Shown here: one piece after another, positions 42,797 to 51,944 of the stretch
Position numbering within the stretch: position 1 is the stretch's first letter
Layout: each line of letters begins with the position of its first letter
Assembly: GCA_016875715.1 (NCBI GenBank)
Contig: VGOZ01000005.1
Span: 1-63,386, forward strand
Direction: 5' to 3'
Length of the DNA: 63,386 nt
DNA from: Chloroflexota bacterium
GTDB lineage: Bacteria > Chloroflexota > UBA6077 > FW602-bin22
Program-made: the position numbers and the translations under genes
The notes under the pieces: model-generated
What the model was told of the DNA's origin: nothing
Databases searched by the model: none
What the model saw: only the letters and a program-made list of their open reading frames with translations

Positions 42797-43579
42797 CTAG
42801 CCTCCCGCGCCGAGGATCCTCAGGAGATCCTCCGGCATGCGCGTGAAGGTCTGTCCCATCAAGCTCACCATCGGCGGCATCGCGGCGAAGAAGGCAATAA
42901 GCCCGATGCCGATCTTCAGCGGCTGCCCGACAAAGAACACGTTCATCTGCGGCGCCGAGCGACCAATCATCAAGAAGGCCACGTCGCTCACGATCAGCGC
43001 GGCCGCAACGGGGAGGCCGATGCGCAAGGCCAGCACGATCGACTCCGAGGTCAGGCGCACCAGATCATTGGAGACCGCCGGCGCGAGCGCGAAGGTACCG
43101 AGCGGGACGAGGTCGAAACTCTGCTGCAGCGCCTGAATCGTGAGGTGATGGCCGTTGATCGTGAGAAACAGCAACCCCGCAACGACCGCGTACAACTGGT
43201 CGATGTAGTTGGTCTGCTGGGACTGCGTCACCGGATCGAAGGTCCCGGCGATCGTGAGGCCCATCTGTGTTCCCAGCAACTGGCCCGCCGCCTGGATTCC
43301 GCTGAATACGACCTGGGAAGCGAATCCAAAGAGCAGCCCGAGAGCAAGCTCCTGGACGATCAGGATGACGTAAGGAAGAAACGCATTCGGGATCGTCAAT
43401 GGCGACGTCGGCGCAGTGGGTGTGAGAGCGAAGGCGAGGAATCCAGCGAGTCCGATCTTCGCCAACGGGGGAATGTTTCGGCTCCCCAGCACAGGCATCG
43501 TCACCACTACGCCGCCCACACGCGTGAAGACGAGGAAGAATGTCTGGAAATACGTCGCCTGGATCAGCAGGGGATCCAC
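42797..43579 (-). CDS. fliR: Flagellar export protein FliR
   Basis: 260-residue export-gate membrane protein; GTG 43579, 5 bases after the fliQ stop (the frame runs further upstream but overlaps fliQ). Opening LLIQATYFQTFFLVFTRVGG, six helices, and the FliR-typical QMGLTIAGTFDPVTQ. Confidence 0.94.
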   Translation of the reverse strand: MDPLLIQATYFQTFFLVFTRVGGVVVTMPVLGSRNIPPLAKIGLAGFLAFALTPTAPTSPLTIPNAFLPYVILIVQELALGLLFGFASQVVFSGIQAAGQLLGTQMGLTIAGTFDPVTQSQQTNYIDQLYAVVAGLLFLTINGHHLTIQALQQSFDLVPLGTFALAPAVSNDLVRLTSESIVLALRIGLPVAAALIVSDVAFLMIGRSAPQMNVFFVGQPLKIGIGLIAFFAAMPPMVSLMGQTFTRMPEDLLRILGAGG

Positions 43580-43584
43580 TGCGA

Positions 43585-43854
43585 CTACCTGCTGAGGTTC
43601 GCGATACTGGTGAATACCGTGGCGGTGTAGGCCCCGAATATCTGTAACATCCAGGGACCAAGAATAATGAGCACGACGGCGATCGCGATGATCTTGGGAA
43701 CGAACGTCAAAGTCATCTCGTTGACCTGCGTGACTGCCTGAAAAATCGAAACGATTAGGCCAACGACGAGACTCACCAGGAGTAGTGGACCACCAACAAG
43801 CAGCACCATTAGTGTCGCTTGCTGCCCCACGGCGATGATAGCCTCGTGCGTCAT
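43585..43854 (-). CDS. fliQ: Flagellar export protein FliQ
   Basis: 89 residues, two membrane helices, signature [20 protein letters not shown]. Sits between fliP (4-base overlap) and fliR as usual. Confidence 0.96.
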   Translation of the reverse strand: MTHEAIIAVGQQATLMVLLVGGPLLLVSLVVGLIVSIFQAVTQVNEMTLTFVPKIIAIAVVLIILGPWMLQIFGAYTATVFTSIANLSR

Positions 43855-44633
43855 CCGCCGAAGCTCTGGACAAGAGATCGGACGATGAGATGCCAGCCAT
43901 CCACCATGACGAAGAGCAGTAGTTTGAACGGCAGCGAAATCATCACAGGTGGCAACATCATCATGCCCATCGACATCAGCGTGCTGGACACCACGATATC
44001 AATGATTAAGAACGGTACGAAGATCAGGAACCCCATCTGGAACGCTGTCTTAAGCTCGCTGATCACGAACGACGGCACGATGACATAGGTCGGAATCTCG
44101 TCGGCAGTGCGAGGGCGCTCGATCTTCGCGAGGTTTATGAATAGAGCCAGATCCTTCTCGCGAGTCTGCGTCAGCATGAACTCTCGTATCGGCACCATCG
44201 CCAGGTCCAGCGCCTGGGCCTGGCGAATCTGGCCCGCCACGTAGGGTTGGATTGCAGTTTCATTGATCCGGTTCCAGGTCGGCGCCATGACGAAGAATGT
44301 GAGGAACAGCGATAGGCCGATCAGCACCTGATTCGGCGGAAGCTGCGGGACGCCGATCGCGTTCCTGATGAGGCTCAGCACGATGACCGTGCGCGTAAAC
44401 GATGTGAGCATTATCAGCAACGACGGGGCGAGAGTCAGAATCGTGAGCAAGATGAGTATCTGGATTCCGCTCGAAACGTCCTCGGGAGCCTGTGACTGCT
44501 CGAGCGAGAAGTTGAACCGGGGCACCGGTACACCCGCTCCAGGATTGCCAGTCGGAGCGCACGCTCCAAAGGCGACGAGCACGAGAATGAGCGCCGCGGC
44601 GAGGCGCGGCCACCTCCGCATCGCGTTCATCAC
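43851..44633 (-). CDS. fliP: Flagellar export protein FliP
   Basis: 260 residues. Signal-like N-terminus ending [11 protein letters not shown], which also looks like a lipobox, then the FliP core [20 protein letters not shown] and the C-terminal pair [20 protein letters not shown] in order. Starts GTG 44633 or ATG 44630, both overlapping the fliO stop. Confidence 0.96.
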   Translation of the reverse strand: MMNAMRRWPRLAAALILVLVAFGACAPTGNPGAGVPVPRFNFSLEQSQAPEDVSSGIQILILLTILTLAPSLLIMLTSFTRTVIVLSLIRNAIGVPQLPPNQVLIGLSLFLTFFVMAPTWNRINETAIQPYVAGQIRQAQALDLAMVPIREFMLTQTREKDLALFINLAKIERPRTADEIPTYVIVPSFVISELKTAFQMGFLIFVPFLIIDIVVSSTLMSMGMMMLPPVMISLPFKLLLFVMVDGWHLIVRSLVQSFGG

Positions 44634-45196
44634 GTCTGACCTGTGGCTGAGCCTCGGCGGATCTGCGCCGCCAGCGCGCGCAGTTCGCCGATCCTCTCCT
44701 GGATGAACAGCGGCGAGTTCTCGGTGAAGCCACGCAACTGCTCCCGGAAGTCGGGCGACGTGTCGGCGTCGCCGGACGGCGCCCCTCGCAGCGCCTCCAC
44801 CTGCCCGCGATCGTCGATCGCGCCAAGAGTCGTGAGCCCCGTGGACGTCGCGCCGACCACCAGAACGCGATCCGCAACCGAGATCAGATGCACCGTGCGA
44901 CCGGGGGCGAGGTTAAGCGTCTCGATCAGCGTTAGCCGTCCACCGCGTCCGCCAACCGCCGCGGCGGATTGCGGCCCCAGGACATAACGTCTGAGAACCC
45001 ACATGGTGACGTAGATCAGCCCGATCACGAGGCCAAGCTTGACGATCAGATCCAGGGTAAGGCCCCACCACGGCTCAGTGACGCTGCCCGCCGTGAGCTC
45101 GGCATAGTCGCGCACCACGAACCCTGCATCGGTGGTCTGCCCGAGCGCCGCTGAGGGAAGCAGGGCGACCAAGAGTGGCACGATAAGACGGTACAT
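44630..45196 (-). CDS. fliO: Flagellar assembly protein FliO
   Basis: 188 residues; membrane scaffold for FliP ring formation. Cleavable-type signal peptide ([16 protein letters not shown]), one membrane helix ([21 protein letters not shown]) and the FliO core [20 protein letters not shown]. The 88-base gap upstream, rare in this cluster, holds stacked hairpins. Confidence 0.9.
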   Translation of the reverse strand: MYRLIVPLLVALLPSAALGQTTDAGFVVRDYAELTAGSVTEPWWGLTLDLIVKLGLVIGLIYVTMWVLRRYVLGPQSAAAVGGRGGRLTLIETLNLAPGRTVHLISVADRVLVVGATSTGLTTLGAIDDRGQVEALRGAPSGDADTSPDFREQLRGFTENSPLFIQERIGELRALAAQIRRGSATGQT

Positions 45197-45231
45197 TTGC
45201 CCGATACGCTACGGACGCGGGCGCAAGAGGT

Positions 45232-45280
45232 GCATCAGGGATGCCCCCGCCGGCCATTAGACCGGCATCGTTATTGATGC
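45232..45280 (-). promoter_or_regulatory. Stacked hairpins in the fliN-fliO gap
   Basis: Three stems in 49 bases: GCATC-N3-GATGC (45232-45244), GCCGG-N8-CCGGC (45249-45266) and GCATC-N6-GATGC (45265-45280). The outer two have identical arms, so they could also pair with each other and form alternative folds. They lie between the fliN stop and fliO ATG, in the only gap of this size in the cluster. Intrinsic-terminator U-tracts are absent. Confidence 0.6.
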
Positions 45281-45284
45281 GAAC

Positions 45285-46346
45285 CTATCGCAGGGAGGCG
45301 ATCCGCTTCTGCGGCGAGATGATGTCCACGACACGCACGCCGAAGTTCTCGTCGACGACAACGACTTCGCCGCGCGCGATTGGCTTGTCGTTCACGAGGA
45401 TATCGACCGGCTCTCCGGCCAGCTTGTCCAGTTCGATCACGAAACCTGGACCAAGCTCGAGGACCGCGCGGATAGACATCTGAGTGCGCCCGAGTTGCAC
45501 GGAGACCTTCAGATTCACGTCGAGAATGAGATCGAGGTTCGACGGACTCTGCTCGGATCCAGCTTCCGCGAACTGCGGGAACTGTGCGGGTCGCACATCG
45601 CCTGACATAGAGCCCTGCGGCAGATCGATCATCGGTGTGCGGCCTCCTTGTGCTGCAGGATCCCCCTTGGATCGTGACGACCCCGTGCGGGCCGGCTCGA
45701 ATGCGGAGATGCTGGTCGGCTCGTCTAGGAGATCAGAGAGGTCAGGTAGGAGCGGTTCGCCGGATGCGCTGCCCCCGCCGACCGTGCGGACGAGATCGGC
45801 CCCCGTGATGAGGATCAGGGAGAGAGTCGCCCCCTGCGCGGCAAGGTCCATATCGACCCTCGCCACCGCGTCGGGAATGAGAAGAGTCGAGAAGGCCTCC
45901 GGCATGCCGACGGACCGGACATCCGGCGTCGTGAAACTCATCCCCGTTCCAAGGCCGGTGTTGACGTGGTCCACGAGAGACTCCGCCGCCCCGCGCAACG
46001 TCGTGAGCGCCGTACTCCAATCATCTCCCTCGGCCGGGCGCTCGAACCCAAAGAAGTCGGCCGTCTCATCACGGGGCGCGAGCACGAAACATTGAAGGAG
46101 TTCGCCGGCGTCGGTCTGAAGACTCAGGTCGAAGAGAAAATAATCCCCGGCAAGTGACGCCTCGACGTCTATCGATGAGATAGACGAGACCTCGGCGCGC
46201 GTGAACTCGACATCGCGTTGGAGGAACGCGGGGATAATGGTGAGCGCACTGTCGCGCGCGGCCATCGCCGCGGGCCCCGCCGCCTGCAGTTCCTCGAACG
46301 TCGGGCCACCGTCGAGAGCGAACGGATCGCTAGCGGGCTTCCGCAT
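45285..46346 (-). CDS. fliY: Flagellar motor switch protein, FliY-type FliN with CheC-like domain
   Basis: 353 residues from ATG 46346, overlapping fliM by 17 bases. The final 80 residues are a SpoA/FliN domain (LDLILDVNLKVSVQLGRTQM, IELDKLAGEPVDILVNDKPIARGEVVVVDE in part), which forms the C-ring base. Residues about 30-225 resemble the CheC/FliY phosphatase fold, but the motif is altered: E122-x3-D126-x2-N129 instead of D/S-x3-E-x2-N. The linker (about 225-265) is disordered. Whether it dephosphorylates CheY-P is open. Confidence 0.88.
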   Translation of the reverse strand: MRKPASDPFALDGGPTFEELQAAGPAAMAARDSALTIIPAFLQRDVEFTRAEVSSISSIDVEASLAGDYFLFDLSLQTDAGELLQCFVLAPRDETADFFGFERPAEGDDWSTALTTLRGAAESLVDHVNTGLGTGMSFTTPDVRSVGMPEAFSTLLIPDAVARVDMDLAAQGATLSLILITGADLVRTVGGGSASGEPLLPDLSDLLDEPTSISAFEPARTGSSRSKGDPAAQGGRTPMIDLPQGSMSGDVRPAQFPQFAEAGSEQSPSNLDLILDVNLKVSVQLGRTQMSIRAVLELGPGFVIELDKLAGEPVDILVNDKPIARGEVVVVDENFGVRVVDIISPQKRIASLR

Positions 46347-47361
46347 CGGAACCTGTCTCCTCTTCGTCTTCCTCGCCGCGCACGATCTGCGTGATGCGTA
46401 GTGCGTTGTGACGACCCAGAATGCCCGGGCGTGCATGGAACTTGGTGATGCCCGCGACGAGGACCTCGATCTCATCGCGCGTGCGCCGCCCGAGTTCGAT
46501 CACGTCGCCGACCTTGAGACCGATCACCTCGTCCACGGAGATGTCCGCCTCGCCAAGCTTGCCCACAACCGGGATCATCACCCGATCGAGGTTCCTCCGG
46601 AGGTCCTGGGTCTGCTCGAAAGACAGAGCGCGACGGGTGCCCGCGGAGAGGGCCTGGTCGCTTAGCTGGCCCATGACCGGCTCCAGCACGTTCTCGGGGA
46701 TACAGATGCGCATAGTCCCGGTGCCATCGAGGATGCGCACCTCGAATCTGATCGTCAGAACGGTCTCGGTGTGCGGCGCGATCTGCATGAATTGCGGGGT
46801 GAACGCGATCTCGCCGAGGCGAGGTTGCAGGGCCACGATATTGACCCAGGCCTCCTTGATCGCGCTCAGAACCTCCCAGACCACCGTTTCGAGCAGAGTC
46901 TGTTCGACGTCGGTCAGTTCGCGGCCCTTGCCAAGCCCCTTTCCGAGACCGCCGAGCAGTCGGTCGACCATGATGAACACGATATTCGTGTGAAGCTCGA
47001 GTGCCGCACGGCCCGGAAGCGGGTCCATCGTGACCGGATAGAGCACCGCCGGGCTCGGAACCTGGCGGACATACTCGTCGTACACTCCCTGCTCGACATT
47101 GAGCATCGTGATCTGGACGACGGTGCGCAGGTAAGCCGAGAGCGCCGTCTGCACGCGCCGCGCGAACGTCTCGTGCAGGAACTCCAGAGTACGGATCTGG
47201 TCGCGTGAGAACTTGGACGGGTGGCGGAAGTCGTAGGTCTTGACCGGCCGACCGACCCGCAGCGCGTCCGGCGACATCGACGACCCGGACGATCCCGCGT
47301 CCTCGACGGGTAGGGCAGAGAGCAGCGCATCGATCTCGCGCTGGGAGAGGATGCTCGGCAT
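46330..47361 (-). CDS. fliM: Flagellar motor switch protein FliM
   Basis: 343 residues. N-terminal CheY-binding peptide LSQREIDALLSAL, the middle CheC-like domain (FEVRILDGTGTMRICIPEN in part; MDPLPGRAALELH) and the C-terminal SpoA domain (LGEADISVDEVIGLKVGDVI). Intact CheY-binding peptide implies chemotactic control from genes outside the window. Confidence 0.96.
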   Translation of the reverse strand: MPSILSQREIDALLSALPVEDAGSSGSSMSPDALRVGRPVKTYDFRHPSKFSRDQIRTLEFLHETFARRVQTALSAYLRTVVQITMLNVEQGVYDEYVRQVPSPAVLYPVTMDPLPGRAALELHTNIVFIMVDRLLGGLGKGLGKGRELTDVEQTLLETVVWEVLSAIKEAWVNIVALQPRLGEIAFTPQFMQIAPHTETVLTIRFEVRILDGTGTMRICIPENVLEPVMGQLSDQALSAGTRRALSFEQTQDLRRNLDRVMIPVVGKLGEADISVDEVIGLKVGDVIELGRRTRDEIEVLVAGITKFHARPGILGRHNALRITQIVRGEEDEEETGSDAEAR

Positions 47362-47366
47362 GGGTG

Positions 47367-47993
47367 CTACTGAATCACAAACTCAGTGAAATAAACATTA
47401 GTGACGTGTTCGGCGTCGCCCAAGAGGCGCTGGATGCGATCCTTGATCTCCTTCTTGGCCTGCTCCTTGCCCTCGACCGACGAGAGGTCGGCGAACGTCT
47501 TGGACGAGAGGGCGATCGTGACAGCGTCCTCCATGGCCGGGATGTACTTCTTGATGCTCGCCAGAAACTCCTTCTCGGAGTCCTTGCTCGCGCCTCCAGT
47601 GATAGGCACGTACATCGAGGGGCCGGCGTCCTCATAAACCGCGTTCTGATAGCCGGATGCAGTCCGGGCCGGCGGCGCGATCGCGGCCTCAGCATGGGGC
47701 TCGAACTCAATCGCCACGCTATAGCGAAGGTATCGCCGGCCGCCGGGATCGGCCAGATTCACGATGCGATCCTTGATCACATAGCTTGGACCGAACTTAC
47801 TCGCCGCGGCGGCACCGGTCGACTTGGCGGACTTGGCGGACTTGGCGGCGGTCGCCTTTGGCGCGCCCGCCGCCGCATCAGCCTCCTCAGGAGGTCCCCC
47901 CGAACCCATGACCAGGAACGCGATCACCGCGATGCCGATCACGCCCCCGACGATCCCTCCCAGGACGATCTTGTTCTTCAATAGCGCGCCCAT
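47367..47993 (-). CDS. fliL: Flagellar basal body-associated protein FliL
   Basis: 208 residues; supports stator function around the motor. One N-terminal membrane helix (IVLGGIVGGVIGIAVIAFLV), a periplasmic Ala/Lys/Ser linker, and the SPFH-like core ending VTNVYFTEFVIQ, the typical FliL end. ATG 47993 with AGGAGGATC upstream; longer in-frame starts overlap motB. Confidence 0.92.
   Translation of the reverse strand: MGALLKNKIVLGGIVGGVIGIAVIAFLVMGSGGPPEEADAAAGAPKATAAKSAKSAKSTGAAAASKFGPSYVIKDRIVNLADPGGRRYLRYSVAIEFEPHAEAAIAPPARTASGYQNAVYEDAGPSMYVPITGGASKDSEKEFLASIKKYIPAMEDAVTIALSSKTFADLSSVEGKEQAKKEIKDRIQRLLGDAEHVTNVYFTEFVIQ
47821..47847 (+). repeat. Three tandem 9-bp units in fliL
   Basis: GACTTGGCG occurs three times in a row and encodes Ala-Lys-Ser units in the FliL linker. 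Copy change would keep frame and alter only linker length. Confidence 0.7.
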
Positions 47994-48006
47994 CCCGATC
48001 CTCCTC

Positions 48007-48960
48007 TCAGGGTTTCGCGGCCTGGCCCGGCTTGGCCGGGACGAGCGAGGCGACCGGCGTGGGTATGACACGCACCTGCGTGGGCACGGGGGGCTGCTGC
48101 GCCTTACCCGTCGGCGTGTGAGGGGCCATGAGAATGATCTCGACGCGTCGGTTCTTCGCCCGGTTCTCGCGGGAGTCGTTCGGGTAGAGCGGTCGGTACT
48201 CAGCGTAGCCAGCTACCTCGAATCGCTCCGAGGGAAGTCCCACCACCTCGGTCAGGAAGCGGAGGACCGCCGAAGCGCGGTTCGACGAGAGTTCCCAGTT
48301 GGAAGGGAAGTCGTTGGTCGAGATGGGGATGTTGTCGCTGTGCCCCTCAATCCGGATGCGCCCCTCGGTCGAGTCCAGAATGTTCGCGAGCCGGGAAAGC
48401 ACGTCGGTGGCCTCTTCCCGCAAGCCGGCCTTCCCCGATTCGAAGAGGAGACTGCCAGAGAGCGTGATCACGAGTCCTTCCTTTCGGCTCCCGATACTCA
48501 CCTCATCCTGCAGACCCATTTGGGCAACCAACTCTCCGGCGGTCTCGCTGACACGCGCGAACGGAGAGATCTGGATCTGTCCCATCCGTCCACCCTGGCC
48601 GACGATCTCACCGGTTGCCTGCTGGCCGAGCATCGATCCGGTGTTGAAGGCACGCTGGAAGGCCAGCGCGAGTTCGGAGAACTTGACGGGATCCTGCGAG
48701 GCCGATGCCCAGAGAATGAGGAAGAAGCCGAACATGAGCGTCACGAAATCGGCGTAGCTGACGAGCCATCGGCCACCACTACCGCCGCCGTGTCCGGCGA
48801 CCTTGTCGAATTCGCGCTTGACGGTCCGGACGTCCACTCCCAGTTCCCGAGCGATGTCGCGCGGCTTACTGTGCGGCCGAACCTGCAGGATCTTGATGAT
48901 GCGGCGGCGACGCTCGGCGGAGTTGTAGACGGGAAGTTCGCGGACCTCTGGCTCAGACAT
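48007..48960 (-). CDS. motB: Stator protein MotB with N-terminal helix-turn-helix extension
   Basis: 317 residues. The stator helix WLVSYADFVTLMFGFFLILW holds the proton-site Asp (D71), and the OmpA-like peptidoglycan domain includes RIEGHSDNIPI and SSNRASAVLRFL. Before the helix lie about 62 residues, whereas usual MotB has 15-30. The extra part, RRRIIKILQVRPHSKPRDIA then RELGVDVRTVKREFDK, is a winged-helix/HTH-like unit. A Gly-rich linker joins them. ATG 48960 is 18 bases after motA with only a weak Shine-Dalgarno. Confidence 0.94.
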   Translation of the reverse strand: MSEPEVRELPVYNSAERRRRIIKILQVRPHSKPRDIARELGVDVRTVKREFDKVAGHGGGSGGRWLVSYADFVTLMFGFFLILWASASQDPVKFSELALAFQRAFNTGSMLGQQATGEIVGQGGRMGQIQISPFARVSETAGELVAQMGLQDEVSIGSRKEGLVITLSGSLLFESGKAGLREEATDVLSRLANILDSTEGRIRIEGHSDNIPISTNDFPSNWELSSNRASAVLRFLTEVVGLPSERFEVAGYAEYRPLYPNDSRENRAKNRRVEIILMAPHTPTGKAQQPPVPTQVRVIPTPVASLVPAKPGQAAKP

Positions 48961-48978
48961 AGACCATCCGCCGATCGA

Positions 48979-49818
48979 TCACGCTGCGGCGGCCCGTCCG
49001 CCGCCCTCGGCCTGCTGACGCGCATGCTCGCGTGCCGACGGTGGGATGAACCCTTCGAGCTTCTCGAAGACCAACCGCGGGTTATCTCCCGCCTGAACCG
49101 CGAGCACGCCCTCGATCATCATGTTCCGGATGGACACCTCATGGTGGGTGTTCTCCTTCATCTTCTCAGCGAGTGGCAGGAACATCAGGTTCGCCGTCGC
49201 CAAGCCCAAGAAGGTCGCGATGAACGCGGCCGAGATGCTCTTGGCCAGGGCCTCCTGTCCCGCGGAAGGGTCCAGGTGCGAGAGAACCGCGATCAGCGAA
49301 GACACTGTGCCGATAATGCCGAAAGTGGGCGCGAAACCCCCAGCCTGAGTCATGAACGCCTGAGCGATCGCGTGACGCCGCTCCATCTCCTGGATGTCGA
49401 TCTCCAGAATCTGTCGAATCACCTCGGGATCGGTGCCGTCGACAACCTGGCGCATCCCTTTCTTCATGAACTCGTTGTGGATCGACTGCTCCTCCTCTTC
49501 GAGGGAGAGAAGGCCCTCACGTCGAGCTTTCTCGGACAATCGAACGAACTGCACCGCGAGCTCGGCCGGATCCTCGTGATGCCCCGGCATCATCGTCTTG
49601 ATCAGTGCTTTGGGCAGGCCCGTGGCTCCGCTCAGAGGTCCGGTGACGACCGTGGCGGCGAGCGTTCCACCGACGACGAGCATGTATGCCGCCGCGATCG
49701 GGCCGGAGGTCGGAATGTACGCCGCGAGTCCGCCGACATTGCCACCACCCTCAACGATGATCGCGCCAACGACGAGCAGCACCGCCAGCGCCAGCCCACC
49801 TACCGTTGCGATATCCAC
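48979..49818 (-). CDS. motA: Stator protein MotA
   Basis: 279 residues, four membrane helices. Conserved features include LVVGGTLAATVV, FVRLSEKARREGLLSLE in the cytoplasmic loop, and GGFAPTFGIIGTVSSLIAVL with the functional prolines. Starts 9 bases after flbD. Ion type (proton or sodium) cannot be decided here. Confidence 0.96.
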   Translation of the reverse strand: MDIATVGGLALAVLLVVGAIIVEGGGNVGGLAAYIPTSGPIAAAYMLVVGGTLAATVVTGPLSGATGLPKALIKTMMPGHHEDPAELAVQFVRLSEKARREGLLSLEEEEQSIHNEFMKKGMRQVVDGTDPEVIRQILEIDIQEMERRHAIAQAFMTQAGGFAPTFGIIGTVSSLIAVLSHLDPSAGQEALAKSISAAFIATFLGLATANLMFLPLAEKMKENTHHEVSIRNMMIEGVLAVQAGDNPRLVFEKLEGFIPPSAREHARQQAEGGGRAAAA

Positions 49819-49827
49819 GCGGCCTCC

Positions 49828-50034
49828 CTAACGGTCAATCAGGTGCGGCCCCGCGGCGAAGATTCGCCGGCGATACGCCACGATCGCCTCGACGAGATCG
49901 GCCACCGGCTCGCGTACGACGTACTTACGCTGTGATGACAGCGTCACGACGGTATCTGGATTCGCCTCGATCAACTCGATCTGATCGTCGTTCAGGTAGA
50001 ACGCCGATCCGTCCAGCCGGTGAACCAGGATCAC
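49828..50034 (-). CDS. flbD: FlbD family protein
   Basis: 68 residues from GTG 50034, preceded by GGAGG; an upstream in-frame ATG at 50106 adds unrelated residues. ILVHRLDGSAFYLNDDQIELIEA and VVTLSSQRKYVVREPVADLV (in part) match the small FlbD protein found ahead of motAB in Gram-positive flagellar operons. First gene of the cluster; a TAGATT box is 13-18 bases before the GGAGG region, but the promoter is unsure. Confidence 0.85.
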   Translation of the reverse strand: MILVHRLDGSAFYLNDDQIELIEANPDTVVTLSSQRKYVVREPVADLVEAIVAYRRRIFAAGPHLIDR

Positions 50035-50052
50035 GTGCCCCTCCGGGCCTAA

Positions 50053-51648
<1,596 letters not shown>

Positions 51649-51659
51649 CGCACCGCGGA

Positions 51660-51896
51660 TCAGGCGTCGGCCTTCGGACCCTTACCCGCCACGGTGGGAA
51701 GCAAGCAGTCCTGCCCCGGAACGAGCTCGTCACCATCGATGCGCCACTTGTTCGCCTCGTAAATGCGAATGTAGACGGACTCATCGTCGTAGTATTTGCG
51801 AGCCAGGGATCTCAGGGTATCGCGCGGGCCCACCTTGATAGTCACGCCGCCGCCACTCGAGGCAGGCTTCTTCTTCAGGAAGTCGAACAGACCCAT
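51660..51896 (-). CDS. LysM-domain small protein
   Basis: 78 residues: MGLFDFLKKK lead, then one LysM unit (VGPRDTLRSLARKYYDDESV, YEANKWRIDGDELVPGQ), which binds glycan. No signal peptide, so a cytoplasmic YgaU/Kbp-like protein is more likely than an envelope one. ATG 51896 is 7 bases after GGAGG, with TATAAT further up. Confidence 0.85.
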   Translation of the reverse strand: MGLFDFLKKKPASSGGGVTIKVGPRDTLRSLARKYYDDESVYIRIYEANKWRIDGDELVPGQDCLLPTVAGKGPKADA

Positions 51897-51922
51897 CGAC
51901 AACCTCCGGTAAAGTATCGCCC

Positions 51923-51928
51923 ATTATA
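51923..51928 (-). promoter_or_regulatory. -10 box TATAAT for the LysM gene
   Basis: Perfect TATAAT on the reverse strand, 26 bases before ATG 51896 with GGAGG between; lies in the 48-base gap after the penicillin-binding protein gene. Confidence 0.55.
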
Positions 51929-51944
51929 CCTGCACGCACGCACG

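Noticed and set aside
42797-43900. Longer FliR beginning at 43900
   Set aside because: The extra residues overlap the whole of fliQ in another frame; the true FliR start is GTG 43579.
47824-49935. 703-codon forward frame across fliL-motB-motA
   Set aside because: Antisense to three recognised flagellar genes; no domain and His/Arg/Asp-rich composition.
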